Shown: in pieces, positions 47,663 through 58,249 of the stretch
How the letters are laid out: every line of letters begins with the position of its first letter
Position numbering within the stretch: the stretch's first letter is position 1
Source: Brachynemurus nebulosus
Lineage: Eukaryota > Arthropoda > Insecta > Neuroptera > Myrmeleontidae
DNA: 64,000 bases
NCBI GenBank assembly: GCA_035578155.1
Contig: JAPWDM010000001.1
Span: forward strand, 75,210,972 to 75,274,971
Reading direction: 5' to 3'
Notes under the pieces: generated by a model
Database searches by the model: none
Seen by the model: only the letters and a program-made list of their open reading frames with translations
Told to the model about the DNA's origin: nothing
Translations under genes and position numbers: made by a program

Positions 47663-47909
47663 TGTTAAAGTAGGCGACACTAAATTCAATAGAATGTATT
47701 TTGTTATGCTATTATCTCTATGGTTGGTATGTAGTTATGTACGGAAAACAAAATGGTTAGGTTTATATAAAGAAAACAAGAAATTTATATGAAGTTAGAA
47801 ATTCCTTTTTGTGTTCTTTGTAGTAGTTAATATAATAAAGAAGTGTAAAAACGTATATAAAAAGTGTTTATTCAATCCTACAGAATAATTATTAATAATA
47901 ATTTTATGA
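47663..47909 (+). repeat. 5' LTR of the copia element
   Basis: 247 bases, TGTTAAAGTAGGCG to TTTTATGA. It matches the 3' LTR pieces at 61510-61552 and 63632-63832 with few differences (for instance GACAC against GATAC). Confidence 0.85.
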
Positions 47910-47925
47910 GGTTATAGGCCCAGTG
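47910..47925 (+). promoter_or_regulatory. Primer-binding site, initiator Met-tRNA type
   Basis: GGTTATAGGCCCAGTG follows the LTR directly. Copia elements prime from an internally cut initiator Met-tRNA with a GGTTATGGGCCCAG-like site; this has one difference. Confidence 0.8.
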
Positions 47926-48009
47926 CTGTAACTGTGGAACTAGGATTGGTTTTGGTTTTTACTGAAGAAAAACTACAAAGAAAGAATTGTTGTTCAGAAA
48001 GAGTTCAAA

Positions 48010-48825
48010 ATGGAAGAACAAAAAATCAATAAATACGGCGTAACGTTATTTGATGGAGGTAGCAGAAATTTTTCTAATTGGCTCTACAGAATTAAGGTAC
48101 TATTAGAAAATTTAGAATTAGAGGATTGTCTAACAGAAAAAGAAAAAGATGAAAAGAAAATCAAGAATTGCCGACACATAATGGTACAATGTATAGATGA
48201 TAAATGTTTAGAATCTATAAAAGAGTGTGAAACTCCAAGAAGTATTATTGAGAAATTAGAAAAAACGTATTTAAAGAAACGAATAGCAAATCAATTAATT
48301 GCTAGGAAAAAACTTTTAAATTTAAAATATAAAGAAGGCCCTCTTCAAAATTTTCTTATACAGTTCGATACTTATATACGTGAATTGAAAGGAGCAGGTG
48401 CAGAACCTTTAAAAGGTGAAGTGGAATGCTATCTGTTATTAGCAATGTCATCATCGTATGCGCATGTGGTATCAGCGATTGAAACACTAAATGCTGAAAG
48501 TGTTACTATAGAATATAAAAAGAAGATTATTAGACGAAGGAGCGAAAAAAGAAGGCTTCGGAGAAATAGAAGAAACGTCGGAAGTATTTTATGGCCAGAA
48601 AAGAAAAGTAAAAAGTAATTCAAAGAAACCATTTCCATTTAAATGTTATAACTGCGGGAAAAGGGGACACCTAAAAATTGATTGCAAATTTCAAAGAAAC
48701 AATAAAAAATACGGAGGTAGTGCTCAAGAAGAATACAATCAAGAAGAGGAAGAAGATTTAAATAAATTTAATTTTATAGCTGAAAAAGAAAATAAAAGTT
48801 TTTTAAGTGAAGAAAGTTCATTAAT
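48010..48825 (+). pseudogene. Copia gag with a 1-base frameshift
   Basis: Gag builds the virus-like particle. ATG at 48010 opens 170 codons of normal copia gag (LFDGGSRNFSNWLYRIKVLL, then LNLKYKEGPLQNFLIQFDTY). A single-base loss in the A-run near 48510-48520 shifts the frame, so translation runs to 48618 in a Lys/Arg-rich wrong frame. The correct frame resumes with LLDEGAKKEGFGEIEE and the zinc knuckle CYNCGKRGHLKIDC (48644-48685, CX2CX4HX4C). Otherwise well preserved. Confidence 0.85.
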
Positions 48826-48915
48826 ATTTATTGCAGATTCAGGAGCCACTGATCATTTAATCTGTGATGACAGTTGGTTATCAGATGTTGAAGTATTAAA
48901 AGAATCAATATATAT
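48826..48915 (+). pseudogene. Copia protease, cut by the palindromic element
   Basis: The active site DSGATDH is at 48836-48856, in the same frame as the zinc knuckle. The sequence continues ICDDSWLSDVEVLKES and is interrupted at about 48915 in a TATATA stretch. Translation of the copia body resumes beyond 58350. Confidence 0.85.
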
Positions 48916-49505
48916 AAGTAGTAGGTTTTGGCCGGTTCTAAGCCCACCATCCCATCATCCGACTTTTTGAGCGACCTCGGCAGGAGGTAGGTAACCTATG
49001 TGGGTTCTAGAAGCCTGCGGCGGTGGGTGGAGCAAAATTTTTTTCTAGCCTAGCGGAACTTGATCCAGCCTAAGAGAACCTAAGGAAATTTGGTGTAACC
49101 TAACAAAATTTTTCTAACCTAAGAATTAAAAAATTCCGTAACAGATGGCGCAACCACATTCGAGCTTTGTAAATTCACTGCTAGATGGCGCATCCACCTT
49201 TGATAGCGTTGCTAGTCTGGATTCCTGTGTGTAAGTTTGAAAAATTGTCAATAGATGGTGCTGATAATCCTTTTTGATAGTTAAAAGATGGCGTTGCTAG
49301 TCGGAACCACCGCGAATTCTGTACCTAGATTCAAAATTTTATCATATTTATATCTAAAAACAGGTTTAAACTGTTAGCTGACGTCATTAGAAGATTTCTG
49401 TCTAATATGCGAAAAATGACTTTTATCGTATGATTTCATATTTTATCTGAAAACGGATTTATACAGGTTTTCTCTAAATAAAAACACATTTTTTGTTTTA
49501 ATAAA

Positions 49506-49511
49506 TTTATT
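49506..49511 (-). terminator. Polyadenylation signal AATAAA of the second gene (left arm)
   Basis: AATAAA on the minus strand 30 bases beyond the stop codon of the gene at 49541-50051. Confidence 0.6.
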
Positions 49512-49540
49512 TAAAAGAAATATTTTTTACAATAAAATAT

Positions 49541-50051
49541 TTAAATGTTATTACAATAATATTTGTATATGGATATGACATTTTCCATGGCGCATGTTGC
49601 TCCGGAATGATGGCCGCATCGAGGGCTAGTGTATGTTGATGTTATGATTCTCAACTTGGGGCAAATTGTTATTTCTTCAAAGTTCATTATGGGCGCTGAT
49701 GGTAGTAGTCGTTTCAAATAGCGCACTTTTTCTTCTCCTTTCGTATAAATGATTCGAGTTCCGTATAGATTGTTTATTAAAATGTACTGTAGTTCCTCGT
49801 ATTCAATATGTCCATCCATCCAGGAGAACCCATGATTTTTTCCGCAACCAGCGAGCTGTGCGTTGATCTTTTTCACTTAATCCACAAAACGGTATTGGTG
49901 ATTTGAATACATAGTGCTGTAGTATATAATCTTCACCACAATTTTCTTCGGAAGAATCGAATTTCAACACAGCCAATTCTTTTATGTAGAATTTCCCATT
50001 TGTTGAATTTGGAAATCCTTGGAAGTCAACAATTGCTGCGTCGGTCTTCAT
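49541..50051 (-). CDS. Second gene of the element, left copy (frameshifted in A6)
   Basis: Two overlapping frames (start 50051 to 49803; 49876 to 49541) that read as one ~170-residue protein if one A of a six-A run is discounted. Features seen: IVDFQGF near the N-terminus with KELAVL behind it, TARWLRKK, a middle KGEEKVRYL, and a C-terminal CGHHSGATCAMENV. The spacing of the Asp-x-Gln, Glu-Leu-Ala and His..Cys-Ala-x-x-Asn features recalls RNase-H-fold DEDDh exonuclease-like proteins common in insect mobile elements, but Gln stands where the catalytic Glu would be. Function is unknown; I would not call it an active nuclease. TATA and initiator sites precede it. Confidence 0.6.
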
Positions 50052-50094
50052 TGTACGAAGTCTAGAGTCAAACTGTTCAGCTTAGAATTCAGCA

Positions 50095-50130
50095 ACTAAT
50101 GTTTTATTTAAATTAAAACTGAATTTTATA
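50095..50130 (-). promoter_or_regulatory. Core promoter of the second gene (left arm)
   Basis: Minus-strand TATAAAA (50124-50130) and an initiator-like CATTAGTT about 32 bases downstream, 44 bases before the ATG at 50051. The initiator deviates from TCAGT. Confidence 0.5.
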
Positions 50131-51837
50131 GGTGTGAGCTTGCTTAAATAAGTCGTGTGTATGTATGTTTTACTGACATCATTAACAGATATATTGCTAC
50201 TAATACTACGAACGAAAATTTCAGTCTAATATGTAAAAATAAAAATTATGTTATAATTTGCTTTATTTTAAGTACAAACATTACTCGAATATTATAATTC
50301 GATATAAAATTCACATAATTGTGTATGTATATTTGCTACTATGAACCTTATGTAACTTAAATAAACGACTATTTATAGAAATAAAGTTAGTTTTTATTCA
50401 TATGCAGATTTTTTGCTAGCAAAAGTAATAAGTTTTAAAACTATTATCAGTGTTATAAAAAATTAATTTTGAAATTAAAGGTACACGCTATAGAAAGGTT
50501 CACGCTATAGCGTATTAATTTATATTTTATAAAAAATAATTTCTTAACTATGTAAGTATATGTAATATTATTTATGTGTATTTTTTAACGATACAAAGTT
50601 ATAATCACATATAGCAAACTGCTGACGAAGTGCATTCCACACGTTACCGTATCGTATATATCTCATATGTATATACATCTCAAATGTAGCAAGTGTACCT
50701 ACTTGTTTAAATTTTTATAAACGAAATTTATACCAAAATGAAAATTTGATTGTAAAAAACTAGGAAATTCTATCAATATTAGAAAATTTATTTTCAAGAA
50801 TAGTATTATTGATACTAAAAATTTATTTCGAATAAGAACCTACATATTCATTTAACGTAAAATGTTTAGCCACCGATAATGTACTAGAAATTAAAACAAT
50901 TTCTTTCTGTGTAATAAAACTAGCATATTTTTTTATAAACTGAGCACTCAAAATTGATAGGAAAATTCTGGTTTCCTAGATAGTTATGTTAAGATACGCT
51001 TTTTAGGATTAAAAAATTAATGTTGTGCTAACCTTTCTACTCCTAAATAAAAGCATTTATACAGTTTAAAACATTTTTAATAAAAAAATCGATAGTTTTA
51101 GACAATTTAAACAATACCCATATATACCCATATGATGAAAATTGTAATTTGGATTGTGTATTACCCATGTCTGCTTTTAAACTATTTGCAGTCTAATTTT
51201 ATAAAAACACCTAAAAATTATCTGTTACTATATGTAAATAATAAAAATTATTATATATATATTTCTAAGCAAACGAATTGAAAATGTAATTTTATACCAT
51301 AAGAATAAATGCGTATATATATATAGGGTGGACAGTAAATAACTCTCATAATTTTTAAAGAGCGGATGAAAACTTTAATTTTGGATTACGAAATTTTATT
51401 TTTTTTCCGGAGTTAAGCTGCATTCAATTAATTAACCCTTTCCTGCTCAGCAGTTTTACATCATTACTGTTCAAACTATACTTCAAATTAACAAATCATT
51501 AATAACATGGGTAAATACTTATTAGCAAGAATTACATAGTTTACACATATGTTCTATCGCACCAGAATGTTAATAGGACAATGCGATTTAATTGCCTATA
51601 TTCAGGAGCAAGCAAAAACATTACCTATTTTAATAGCTTAGAAAATACACATTACATTTTTTTTCGTTGTAAGAACAATCATTTCGGTGATCTTTTTTAA
51701 CGAATTACTAAAATTGCTTAAGGACTGTGGTATGTAAGAAATAACAACACTCACATAATTTTAAAATAATTAACATACAGCTATTGGAAAAGTTACAAAG
51801 ATTTTTTTAACAACTTATTAAATGCTGATAGCTTATT
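50131..51837. other. Non-coding part of the left arm
   Basis: No open frame of note on either strand. It contains a TATATATATAGGGTGGACAG stretch near 51320 that has the form of a transposon terminus, and the iteron-like pair. Mirrored at 55331-57037. Confidence 0.5.
50478..50510. repeat. Iteron-like pair in the left arm
   Basis: Two direct copies of AAGGT(A/T)CACGCTATAG at 17-base spacing, the second extended to the palindrome CGCTATAGCG. Mirrored at 56658-56690. Confidence 0.6.
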
Positions 51838-52986
51838 TTAATATCTCCTATAGGGTCGTAAGTATAACCCTAAACCCGAAATTTTTTCATCACCATCGTT
51901 GGCGACTGTATTCTCGTCATCATCAGCTTCTCCTGCGCTCGCAGTATCTTCGTTGTCGCTAGCAGATGTTTTTTCATCGCTGTCTTCGTCATCATTTGAT
52001 ATATACTTTAGCACTGGTTCAATAATATCATGCTTTTCCAATTCCCTGGTTATTGAGATAATCCGCTTTCCAATGTCACTTTCCTTTAAATTATTAAAAT
52101 GGCTTCGTTTTTTCTCGTTTTCGATATAATCCGCAACGTTGGGATTTATAATATGACTCCTTTCCATTAAATTACATATAGTATTAACCATTTCTTCTCC
52201 AATTTGCGTCTGAGTCGCTAAACTTCTTAGTTCATCAACTGAATGGTTCGGGTCATCAAAATATTCTTCTTCATCAACAGGTTTCGAATGGCCATTATGA
52301 AGGTTAGTATTTTCATCATCATATTTGAAACGTTTAGCTTCTCCATTTATTGAATTAGATGTTGAAGGTTGGTTCTTTTCTTCCGAATTTTTATCTTCTT
52401 GTTCTTCATCCTTTGCGCATGCGTTCTGAAGCTCTTTGACCATTAATATGTCTAGAGCAGTTTGTAAGAGACCAGCCATCTTTGGAGTAAAACTTGTTTC
52501 TTTGTAGTTATCAGGCGATGGTAAATGCTTTTGTTCATCAGATCGATTATCTTCATCATTCGCCGATTGTAGAATATTATTATGCGAGTTTTTTAAAGCG
52601 TGGAATTTACGTCTGATTGCTTCTGCTGCAGCCATCATACTTTCATTAAAAGTATTCAAGGTTCTTTTAGATAGATCTGTATCATTTTCGTGTTGATTTT
52701 GAAATACTGGTGCTTTATCTTCCTTTTCTTCATTTCTTGCTTCAAAACTATATTCGGTTTCATTATCATCATTTTCATCATTAGATTTTGATGATTCACT
52801 TTGTCTCCTGTTCTCCGCGCTGTTCACTTGTGTCCCATTATTTACCGTGGTATATTCAAACTGATTATTTGCGATCTGGTCATTATTGTTTATTTGATGT
52901 TCCTGAGCATGCACTCTTCTTTTCATATGACGTAAAAGAGAACTTCTCCGCGAAAATGTCTTGTCACAACGTATACAATTAAACAT
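51838..52986 (-). CDS. C2H2 zinc-finger protein, left copy
   Basis: 382 residues, intact, identical to the right copy. One canonical C2H2 finger at residues 4-26 (Cys4, Cys7, His20, His26) with the classic KTFSRRSSLLRHM spacing. The rest is Asp/Glu/Asn/Ser-rich and probably disordered, with predicted helices near 114-134, 167-190, 259-278 (TQIGEEMVNTICNLMERSH) and 303-326; the end is the basic YLRPYRRY. A single finger suggests nucleic-acid or protein binding and nuclear location. It could regulate or protect the element, but no transposase domain is visible. Context AAAATG at the start fits insect initiation. Confidence 0.85.
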   Translation of the reverse strand: MFNCIRCDKTFSRRSSLLRHMKRRVHAQEHQINNNDQIANNQFEYTTVNNGTQVNSAENRRQSESSKSNDENDDNETEYSFEARNEEKEDKAPVFQNQHENDTDLSKRTLNTFNESMMAAAEAIRRKFHALKNSHNNILQSANDEDNRSDEQKHLPSPDNYKETSFTPKMAGLLQTALDILMVKELQNACAKDEEQEDKNSEEKNQPSTSNSINGEAKRFKYDDENTNLHNGHSKPVDEEEYFDDPNHSVDELRSLATQTQIGEEMVNTICNLMERSHIINPNVADYIENEKKRSHFNNLKESDIGKRIISITRELEKHDIIEPVLKYISNDDEDSDEKTSASDNEDTASAGEADDDENTVANDGDEKISGLGLYLRPYRRY

Positions 52987-53022
52987 TTTGATAGATGTGA
53001 ATAGTTCGATTTATAACATAAC

Positions 53023-53057
53023 ACTGATTAGTTTTTATATCGACATGATCTTATATA
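53023..53057 (-). promoter_or_regulatory. Core promoter of the zinc-finger gene (left arm)
   Basis: Minus-strand TATATAAG (53050-53057) and initiator TCAGT (53023-53027), spaced 32 bases from the TATA start to the initiator A, as in insect RNA polymerase II core promoters. The ATG follows about 40 bases later. The promoter lies at the inner end of the arm, 31 bases from the spacer. Confidence 0.75.
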
Positions 53058-53088
53058 GTACAACCAGAGCAGAATTGACGTAAAGTAA

Positions 53089-54079
53089 TGACACCAAAAT
53101 GCACCAAAGGTGCACCAAATGACACCAAACTGCACCAAATGACACCAAAGTGCACCGAAATGACACCAAACTGCACCAAAATGACACCAAATGCACCAAA
53201 GGTGCACCAAATGACACCAAAATGCACCAAAATGACACCAAACTGCACCAAAATGTCACCAAACTGCACCAAATGACACCAAAATGCACCAAAGGTGCGC
53301 CCAATGACACCAAAATGCACCAAAATGACACCAAAATGACACCAAACTGCACCAAAAGACACCAAAATGATACCAAACTGCACCAAATGACACCAAAATG
53401 CACCAAAATAACACCAAAATGATACCAAACTGCACCAAATGACACCAAAATTACACCAAACTGCACCAAACTGCACCAAAATGACACCAAACTGCAGCAA
53501 ACTGCACCAAAATGACACCAAACTGCACCAAACTGCACCAAAATGACACCAAAAAATACACCAAATTACACCAAATTTACACCAAAATTACACCGAATTA
53601 CACCAAAATTACACCAAATAACACCAAAAATACACCAAATAACATCAAAATTACACCAAAAATACCCCAAATAACACCAAAATTACACCAAAAATACACC
53701 AAATTACCCCACATTTACACCAAAATTACACCAAAAATACACCGAATTACACCAAAATTACACCAAATAACACCAAAAATACGCCAAATAACATCAAAAT
53801 TACACCAAAAATACCCCAAATAACACCAAAATTACACCAAAAATACACCAAATTACACCAAATTTACACCAAAAATGCACCAAATTACACCAAAATGACA
53901 CCAAATAACACCTAATTTAGACCATAATTACACCAAAAATACACCAAAATTACACCAAAAATACACCAAATGACACCAAATGATTCCAAGTTAAATCAAA
54001 AATACGCCATAAAGACATCAAATTACACCAAAAACAAATTCTAAAATGCACCAGTTTCTGTGCTGCTTTACTGTTGGCG
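53089..54079. repeat. Spacer: CACCAAAATGA tandem array 2
   Basis: 991 bases, the only non-palindromic part of the element. The left half is made of TGACACCAAAATGCACCAAA-like units; the right half (from about 53545) shifts to TTACACCAAAAATACACC-like units, so the array has two sub-types. It ends in a short unique piece with GTTTCTGTGCTGC. Long frames in it on both strands are artefacts of the repeat. Confidence 0.9.
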
Positions 54080-54110
54080 TTACTTTACGTCAATTCTGCT
54101 CTGGTTGTAC

Positions 54111-54145
54111 TATATAAGATCATGTCGATATAAAAACTAATCAGT
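54111..54145 (+). promoter_or_regulatory. Core promoter of the zinc-finger gene (right arm)
   Basis: TATATAAG at 54111-54118 and TCAGT at 54141-54145; distance from the first T to the initiator A (54143) is 32. ATG at 54182. Confidence 0.75.
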
Positions 54146-54181
54146 GTTATGTTATAAATCGAACTATTCACATCTATCAAA

Positions 54182-55330
54182 ATGTTTAATTGTATACGTT
54201 GTGACAAGACATTTTCGCGGAGAAGTTCTCTTTTACGTCATATGAAAAGAAGAGTGCATGCTCAGGAACATCAAATAAACAATAATGACCAGATCGCAAA
54301 TAATCAGTTTGAATATACCACGGTAAATAATGGGACACAAGTGAACAGCGCGGAGAACAGGAGACAAAGTGAATCATCAAAATCTAATGATGAAAATGAT
54401 GATAATGAAACCGAATATAGTTTTGAAGCAAGAAATGAAGAAAAGGAAGATAAAGCACCAGTATTTCAAAATCAACACGAAAATGATACAGATCTATCTA
54501 AAAGAACCTTGAATACTTTTAATGAAAGTATGATGGCTGCAGCAGAAGCAATCAGACGTAAATTCCACGCTTTAAAAAACTCGCATAATAATATTCTACA
54601 ATCGGCGAATGATGAAGATAATCGATCTGATGAACAAAAGCATTTACCATCGCCTGATAACTACAAAGAAACAAGTTTTACTCCAAAGATGGCTGGTCTC
54701 TTACAAACTGCTCTAGACATATTAATGGTCAAAGAGCTTCAGAACGCATGCGCAAAGGATGAAGAACAAGAAGATAAAAATTCGGAAGAAAAGAACCAAC
54801 CTTCAACATCTAATTCAATAAATGGAGAAGCTAAACGTTTCAAATATGATGATGAAAATACTAACCTTCATAATGGCCATTCGAAACCTGTTGATGAAGA
54901 AGAATATTTTGATGACCCGAACCATTCAGTTGATGAACTAAGAAGTTTAGCGACTCAGACGCAAATTGGAGAAGAAATGGTTAATACTATATGTAATTTA
55001 ATGGAAAGGAGTCATATTATAAATCCCAACGTTGCGGATTATATCGAAAACGAGAAAAAACGAAGCCATTTTAATAATTTAAAGGAAAGTGACATTGGAA
55101 AGCGGATTATCTCAATAACCAGGGAATTGGAAAAGCATGATATTATTGAACCAGTGCTAAAGTATATATCAAATGATGACGAAGACAGCGATGAAAAAAC
55201 ATCTGCTAGCGACAACGAAGATACTGCGAGCGCAGGAGAAGCTGATGATGACGAGAATACAGTCGCCAACGATGGTGATGAAAAAATTTCGGGTTTAGGG
55301 TTATACTTACGACCCTATAGGAGATATTAA
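54182..55330 (+). CDS. C2H2 zinc-finger protein, right copy
   Basis: 382 residues, the same protein as at 51838-52986, here on the plus strand. The two copies are transcribed away from each other, their start codons 1,195 bases apart across the spacer. No AATAAA is close to the stop, so the transcript may continue through the non-coding segment to the signal at 57657, making the second gene potentially co-transcribed; the second gene also has a promoter of its own. Confidence 0.85.
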   Translation: MFNCIRCDKTFSRRSSLLRHMKRRVHAQEHQINNNDQIANNQFEYTTVNNGTQVNSAENRRQSESSKSNDENDDNETEYSFEARNEEKEDKAPVFQNQHENDTDLSKRTLNTFNESMMAAAEAIRRKFHALKNSHNNILQSANDEDNRSDEQKHLPSPDNYKETSFTPKMAGLLQTALDILMVKELQNACAKDEEQEDKNSEEKNQPSTSNSINGEAKRFKYDDENTNLHNGHSKPVDEEEYFDDPNHSVDELRSLATQTQIGEEMVNTICNLMERSHIINPNVADYIENEKKRSHFNNLKESDIGKRIISITRELEKHDIIEPVLKYISNDDEDSDEKTSASDNEDTASAGEADDDENTVANDGDEKISGLGLYLRPYRRY

Positions 55331-57037
55331 AATAAGCTATCAGCATTTAATAAGTTGTTAAAAAAATCTTTGTAACTTTTCCAATAGCTGTATGTTAATT
55401 ATTTTAAAATTATGTGAGTGTTGTTATTTCTTACATACCACAGTCCTTAAGCAATTTTAGTAATTCGTTAAAAAAGATCACCGAAATGATTGTTCTTACA
55501 ACGAAAAAAAATGTAATGTGTATTTTCTAAGCTATTAAAATAGGTAATGTTTTTGCTTGCTCCTGAATATAGGCAATTAAATCGCATTGTCCTATTAACA
55601 TTCTGGTGCGATAGAACATATGTGTAAACTATGTAATTCTTGCTAATAAGTATTTACCCATGTTATTAATGATTTGTTAATTTGAAGTATAGTTTGAACA
55701 GTAATGATGTAAAACTGCTGAGCAGGAAAGGGTTAATTAATTGAATGCAGCTTAACTCCGGAAAAAAAATAAAATTTCGTAATCCAAAATTAAAGTTTTC
55801 ATCCGCTCTTTAAAAATTATGAGAGTTATTTACTGTCCACCCTATATATATATACGCATTTATTCTTATGGTATAAAATTACATTTTCAATTCGTTTGCT
55901 TAGAAATATATATATAATAATTTTTATTATTTACATATAGTAACAGATAATTTTTAGGTGTTTTTATAAAATTAGACTGCAAATAGTTTAAAAGCAGACA
56001 TGGGTAATACACAATCCAAATTACAATTTTCATCATATGGGTATATATGGGTATTGTTTAAATTGTCTAAAACTATCGATTTTTTTATTAAAAATGTTTT
56101 AAACTGTATAAATGCTTTTATTTAGGAGTAGAAAGGTTAGCACAACATTAATTTTTTAATCCTAAAAAGCGTATCTTAACATAACTATCTAGGAAACCAG
56201 AATTTTCCTATCAATTTTGAGTGCTCAGTTTATAAAAAAATATGCTAGTTTTATTACACAGAAAGAAATTGTTTTAATTTCTAGTACATTATCGGTGGCT
56301 AAACATTTTACGTTAAATGAATATGTAGGTTCTTATTCGAAATAAATTTTTAGTATCAATAATACTATTCTTGAAAATAAATTTTCTAATATTGATAGAA
56401 TTTCCTAGTTTTTTACAATCAAATTTTCATTTTGGTATAAATTTCGTTTATAAAAATTTAAACAAGTAGGTACACTTGCTACATTTGAGATGTATATACA
56501 TATGAGATATATACGATACGGTAACGTGTGGAATGCACTTCGTCAGCAGTTTGCTATATGTGATTATAACTTTGTATCGTTAAAAAATACACATAAATAA
56601 TATTACATATACTTACATAGTTAAGAAATTATTTTTTATAAAATATAAATTAATACGCTATAGCGTGAACCTTTCTATAGCGTGTACCTTTAATTTCAAA
56701 ATTAATTTTTTATAACACTGATAATAGTTTTAAAACTTATTACTTTTGCTAGCAAAAAATCTGCATATGAATAAAAACTAACTTTATTTCTATAAATAGT
56801 CGTTTATTTAAGTTACATAAGGTTCATAGTAGCAAATATACATACACAATTATGTGAATTTTATATCGAATTATAATATTCGAGTAATGTTTGTACTTAA
56901 AATAAAGCAAATTATAACATAATTTTTATTTTTACATATTAGACTGAAATTTTCGTTCGTAGTATTAGTAGCAATATATCTGTTAATGATGTCAGTAAAA
57001 CATACATACACACGACTTATTTAAGCAAGCTCACACC
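55331..57037. other. Non-coding part of the right arm
   Basis: Mirror of 50131-51837. Contains the iteron-like pair at 56658-56690 and a transposon-terminus-like GTCCACCCTATATATATA near 55840. No gene. Confidence 0.5.
56658..56690. repeat. Iteron-like pair in the right arm
   Basis: CTATAGCGTGAACCTT and CTATAGCGTGTACCTT in tandem, 17 bases apart, starting within CGCTATAGCG. Confidence 0.6.
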
Positions 57038-57073
57038 TATAAAATTCAGTTTTAATTTAAATAAAACATTAGT
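57038..57073 (+). promoter_or_regulatory. Core promoter of the second gene (right arm)
   Basis: TATAAAA at 57038-57044 and CATTAGTT with its A at 57071, 33 bases from the TATA start; ATG at 57117. Confidence 0.5.
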
Positions 57074-57116
57074 TGCTGAATTCTAAGCTGAACAGTTTGA
57101 CTCTAGACTTCGTACA

Positions 57117-57627
57117 ATGAAGACCGACGCAGCAATTGTTGACTTCCAAGGATTTCCAAATTCAACAAATGGGAAATTCTACATAAAAGAATTGGCTGTG
57201 TTGAAATTCGATTCTTCCGAAGAAAATTGTGGTGAAGATTATATACTACAGCACTATGTATTCAAATCACCAATACCGTTTTGTGGATTAAGTGAAAAAG
57301 ATCAACGCACAGCTCGCTGGTTGCGGAAAAAATCATGGGTTCTCCTGGATGGATGGACATATTGAATACGAGGAACTACAGTACATTTTAATAAACAATC
57401 TATACGGAACTCGAATCATTTATACGAAAGGAGAAGAAAAAGTGCGCTATTTGAAACGACTACTACCATCAGCGCCCATAATGAACTTTGAAGAAATAAC
57501 AATTTGCCCCAAGTTGAGAATCATAACATCAACATACACTAGCCCTCGATGCGGCCATCATTCCGGAGCAACATGCGCCATGGAAAATGTCATATCCATA
57601 TACAAATATTATTGTAATAACATTTAA
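57117..57627 (+). CDS. Second gene of the element, right copy (frameshifted in A6)
   Basis: Same gene as at 49541-50051. The first frame (57117-57365) and the second (57292-57627) overlap; the natural join is at GCGGAAAAAATCATGG near 57325-57332, where one A too many shifts the frame. Both copies carry the identical run. Either the change predates the copying of the arms, or translation or polymerase slippage on A6 is used to make the full product. Frame continuity on both sides is good, with no other stops. Confidence 0.6.
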
Positions 57628-57656
57628 ATATTTTATTGTAAAAAATATTTCTTTTA

Positions 57657-57662
57657 AATAAA
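57657..57662 (+). terminator. Polyadenylation signal AATAAA of the second gene (right arm)
   Basis: AATAAA 30 bases past the stop of the gene at 57117-57627. Confidence 0.6.
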
Positions 57663-58249
57663 TTTATTAAAACAAAAAATGTGTTTTTATTTAGAGAAAA
57701 CCTGTATAAACCCGTTTTCAGATAAAATATGAAATCATACGATAAAAGTCATTTTTCGCATATTAGACAGAAATCTTCTAATGACGTCAGCTAACAGTTT
57801 AAACCTGTTTTTAGATATAAATATGATAAAATTTTGAATCTAGGTACAGAATTCGCGGTGGTTCCGACTAGCAACGCCATCTTTTAACTATCAAAAAGGA
57901 TTATCAGCACCATCTATTGACAATTTTTCAAACTTACACACAGGAATCCAGACTAGCAACGCTATCAAAGGTGGCTGCGCCATCTAGCAGTGAATTTACA
58001 AAGCTCGAATGTGGTTGCGCCATCTGTTACGGAATTTTTTAATTCTTAGGTTAGAAAAATTTTGTTAGGTTACACCAAATTTCCTTAGGTTCTCTTAGGC
58101 TGGATCAAGTTCCGCTAGGCTAGAAAAAAATTTTGCTCCACCCACCGCCGCAGGCTTCTAGAACCCACATAGGTTACCTACCTCCTGCCGAGGTCGCTCA
58201 AAAAGTCGGATGGTGGGATGGTGGGCTTAGAACCGGCCAAAACCTACTA

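Larger units (their letters stand above)
48916..53088. repeat. Left arm of the palindromic element
   Basis: Order from the outer end: a terminal region with CCACCCACCGCCG-type and repeated GCCATCT boxes, the second gene (minus strand), 1.8 kb of non-coding AT-rich DNA, the zinc-finger gene (minus strand) and its promoter next to the spacer. Confidence 0.9.

Noticed and set aside
51899..52129. Ser-rich frames antisense to the zinc-finger genes (also 52788-52982, 54186-54380, 55039-55269)
   Set aside because: Shadow frames of the Asp/Glu-rich coding strand.
53028..53823. Long open frames in the spacer array of the palindromic element
   Set aside because: Same artefact as in array 1; no start context or promoter belongs to them.
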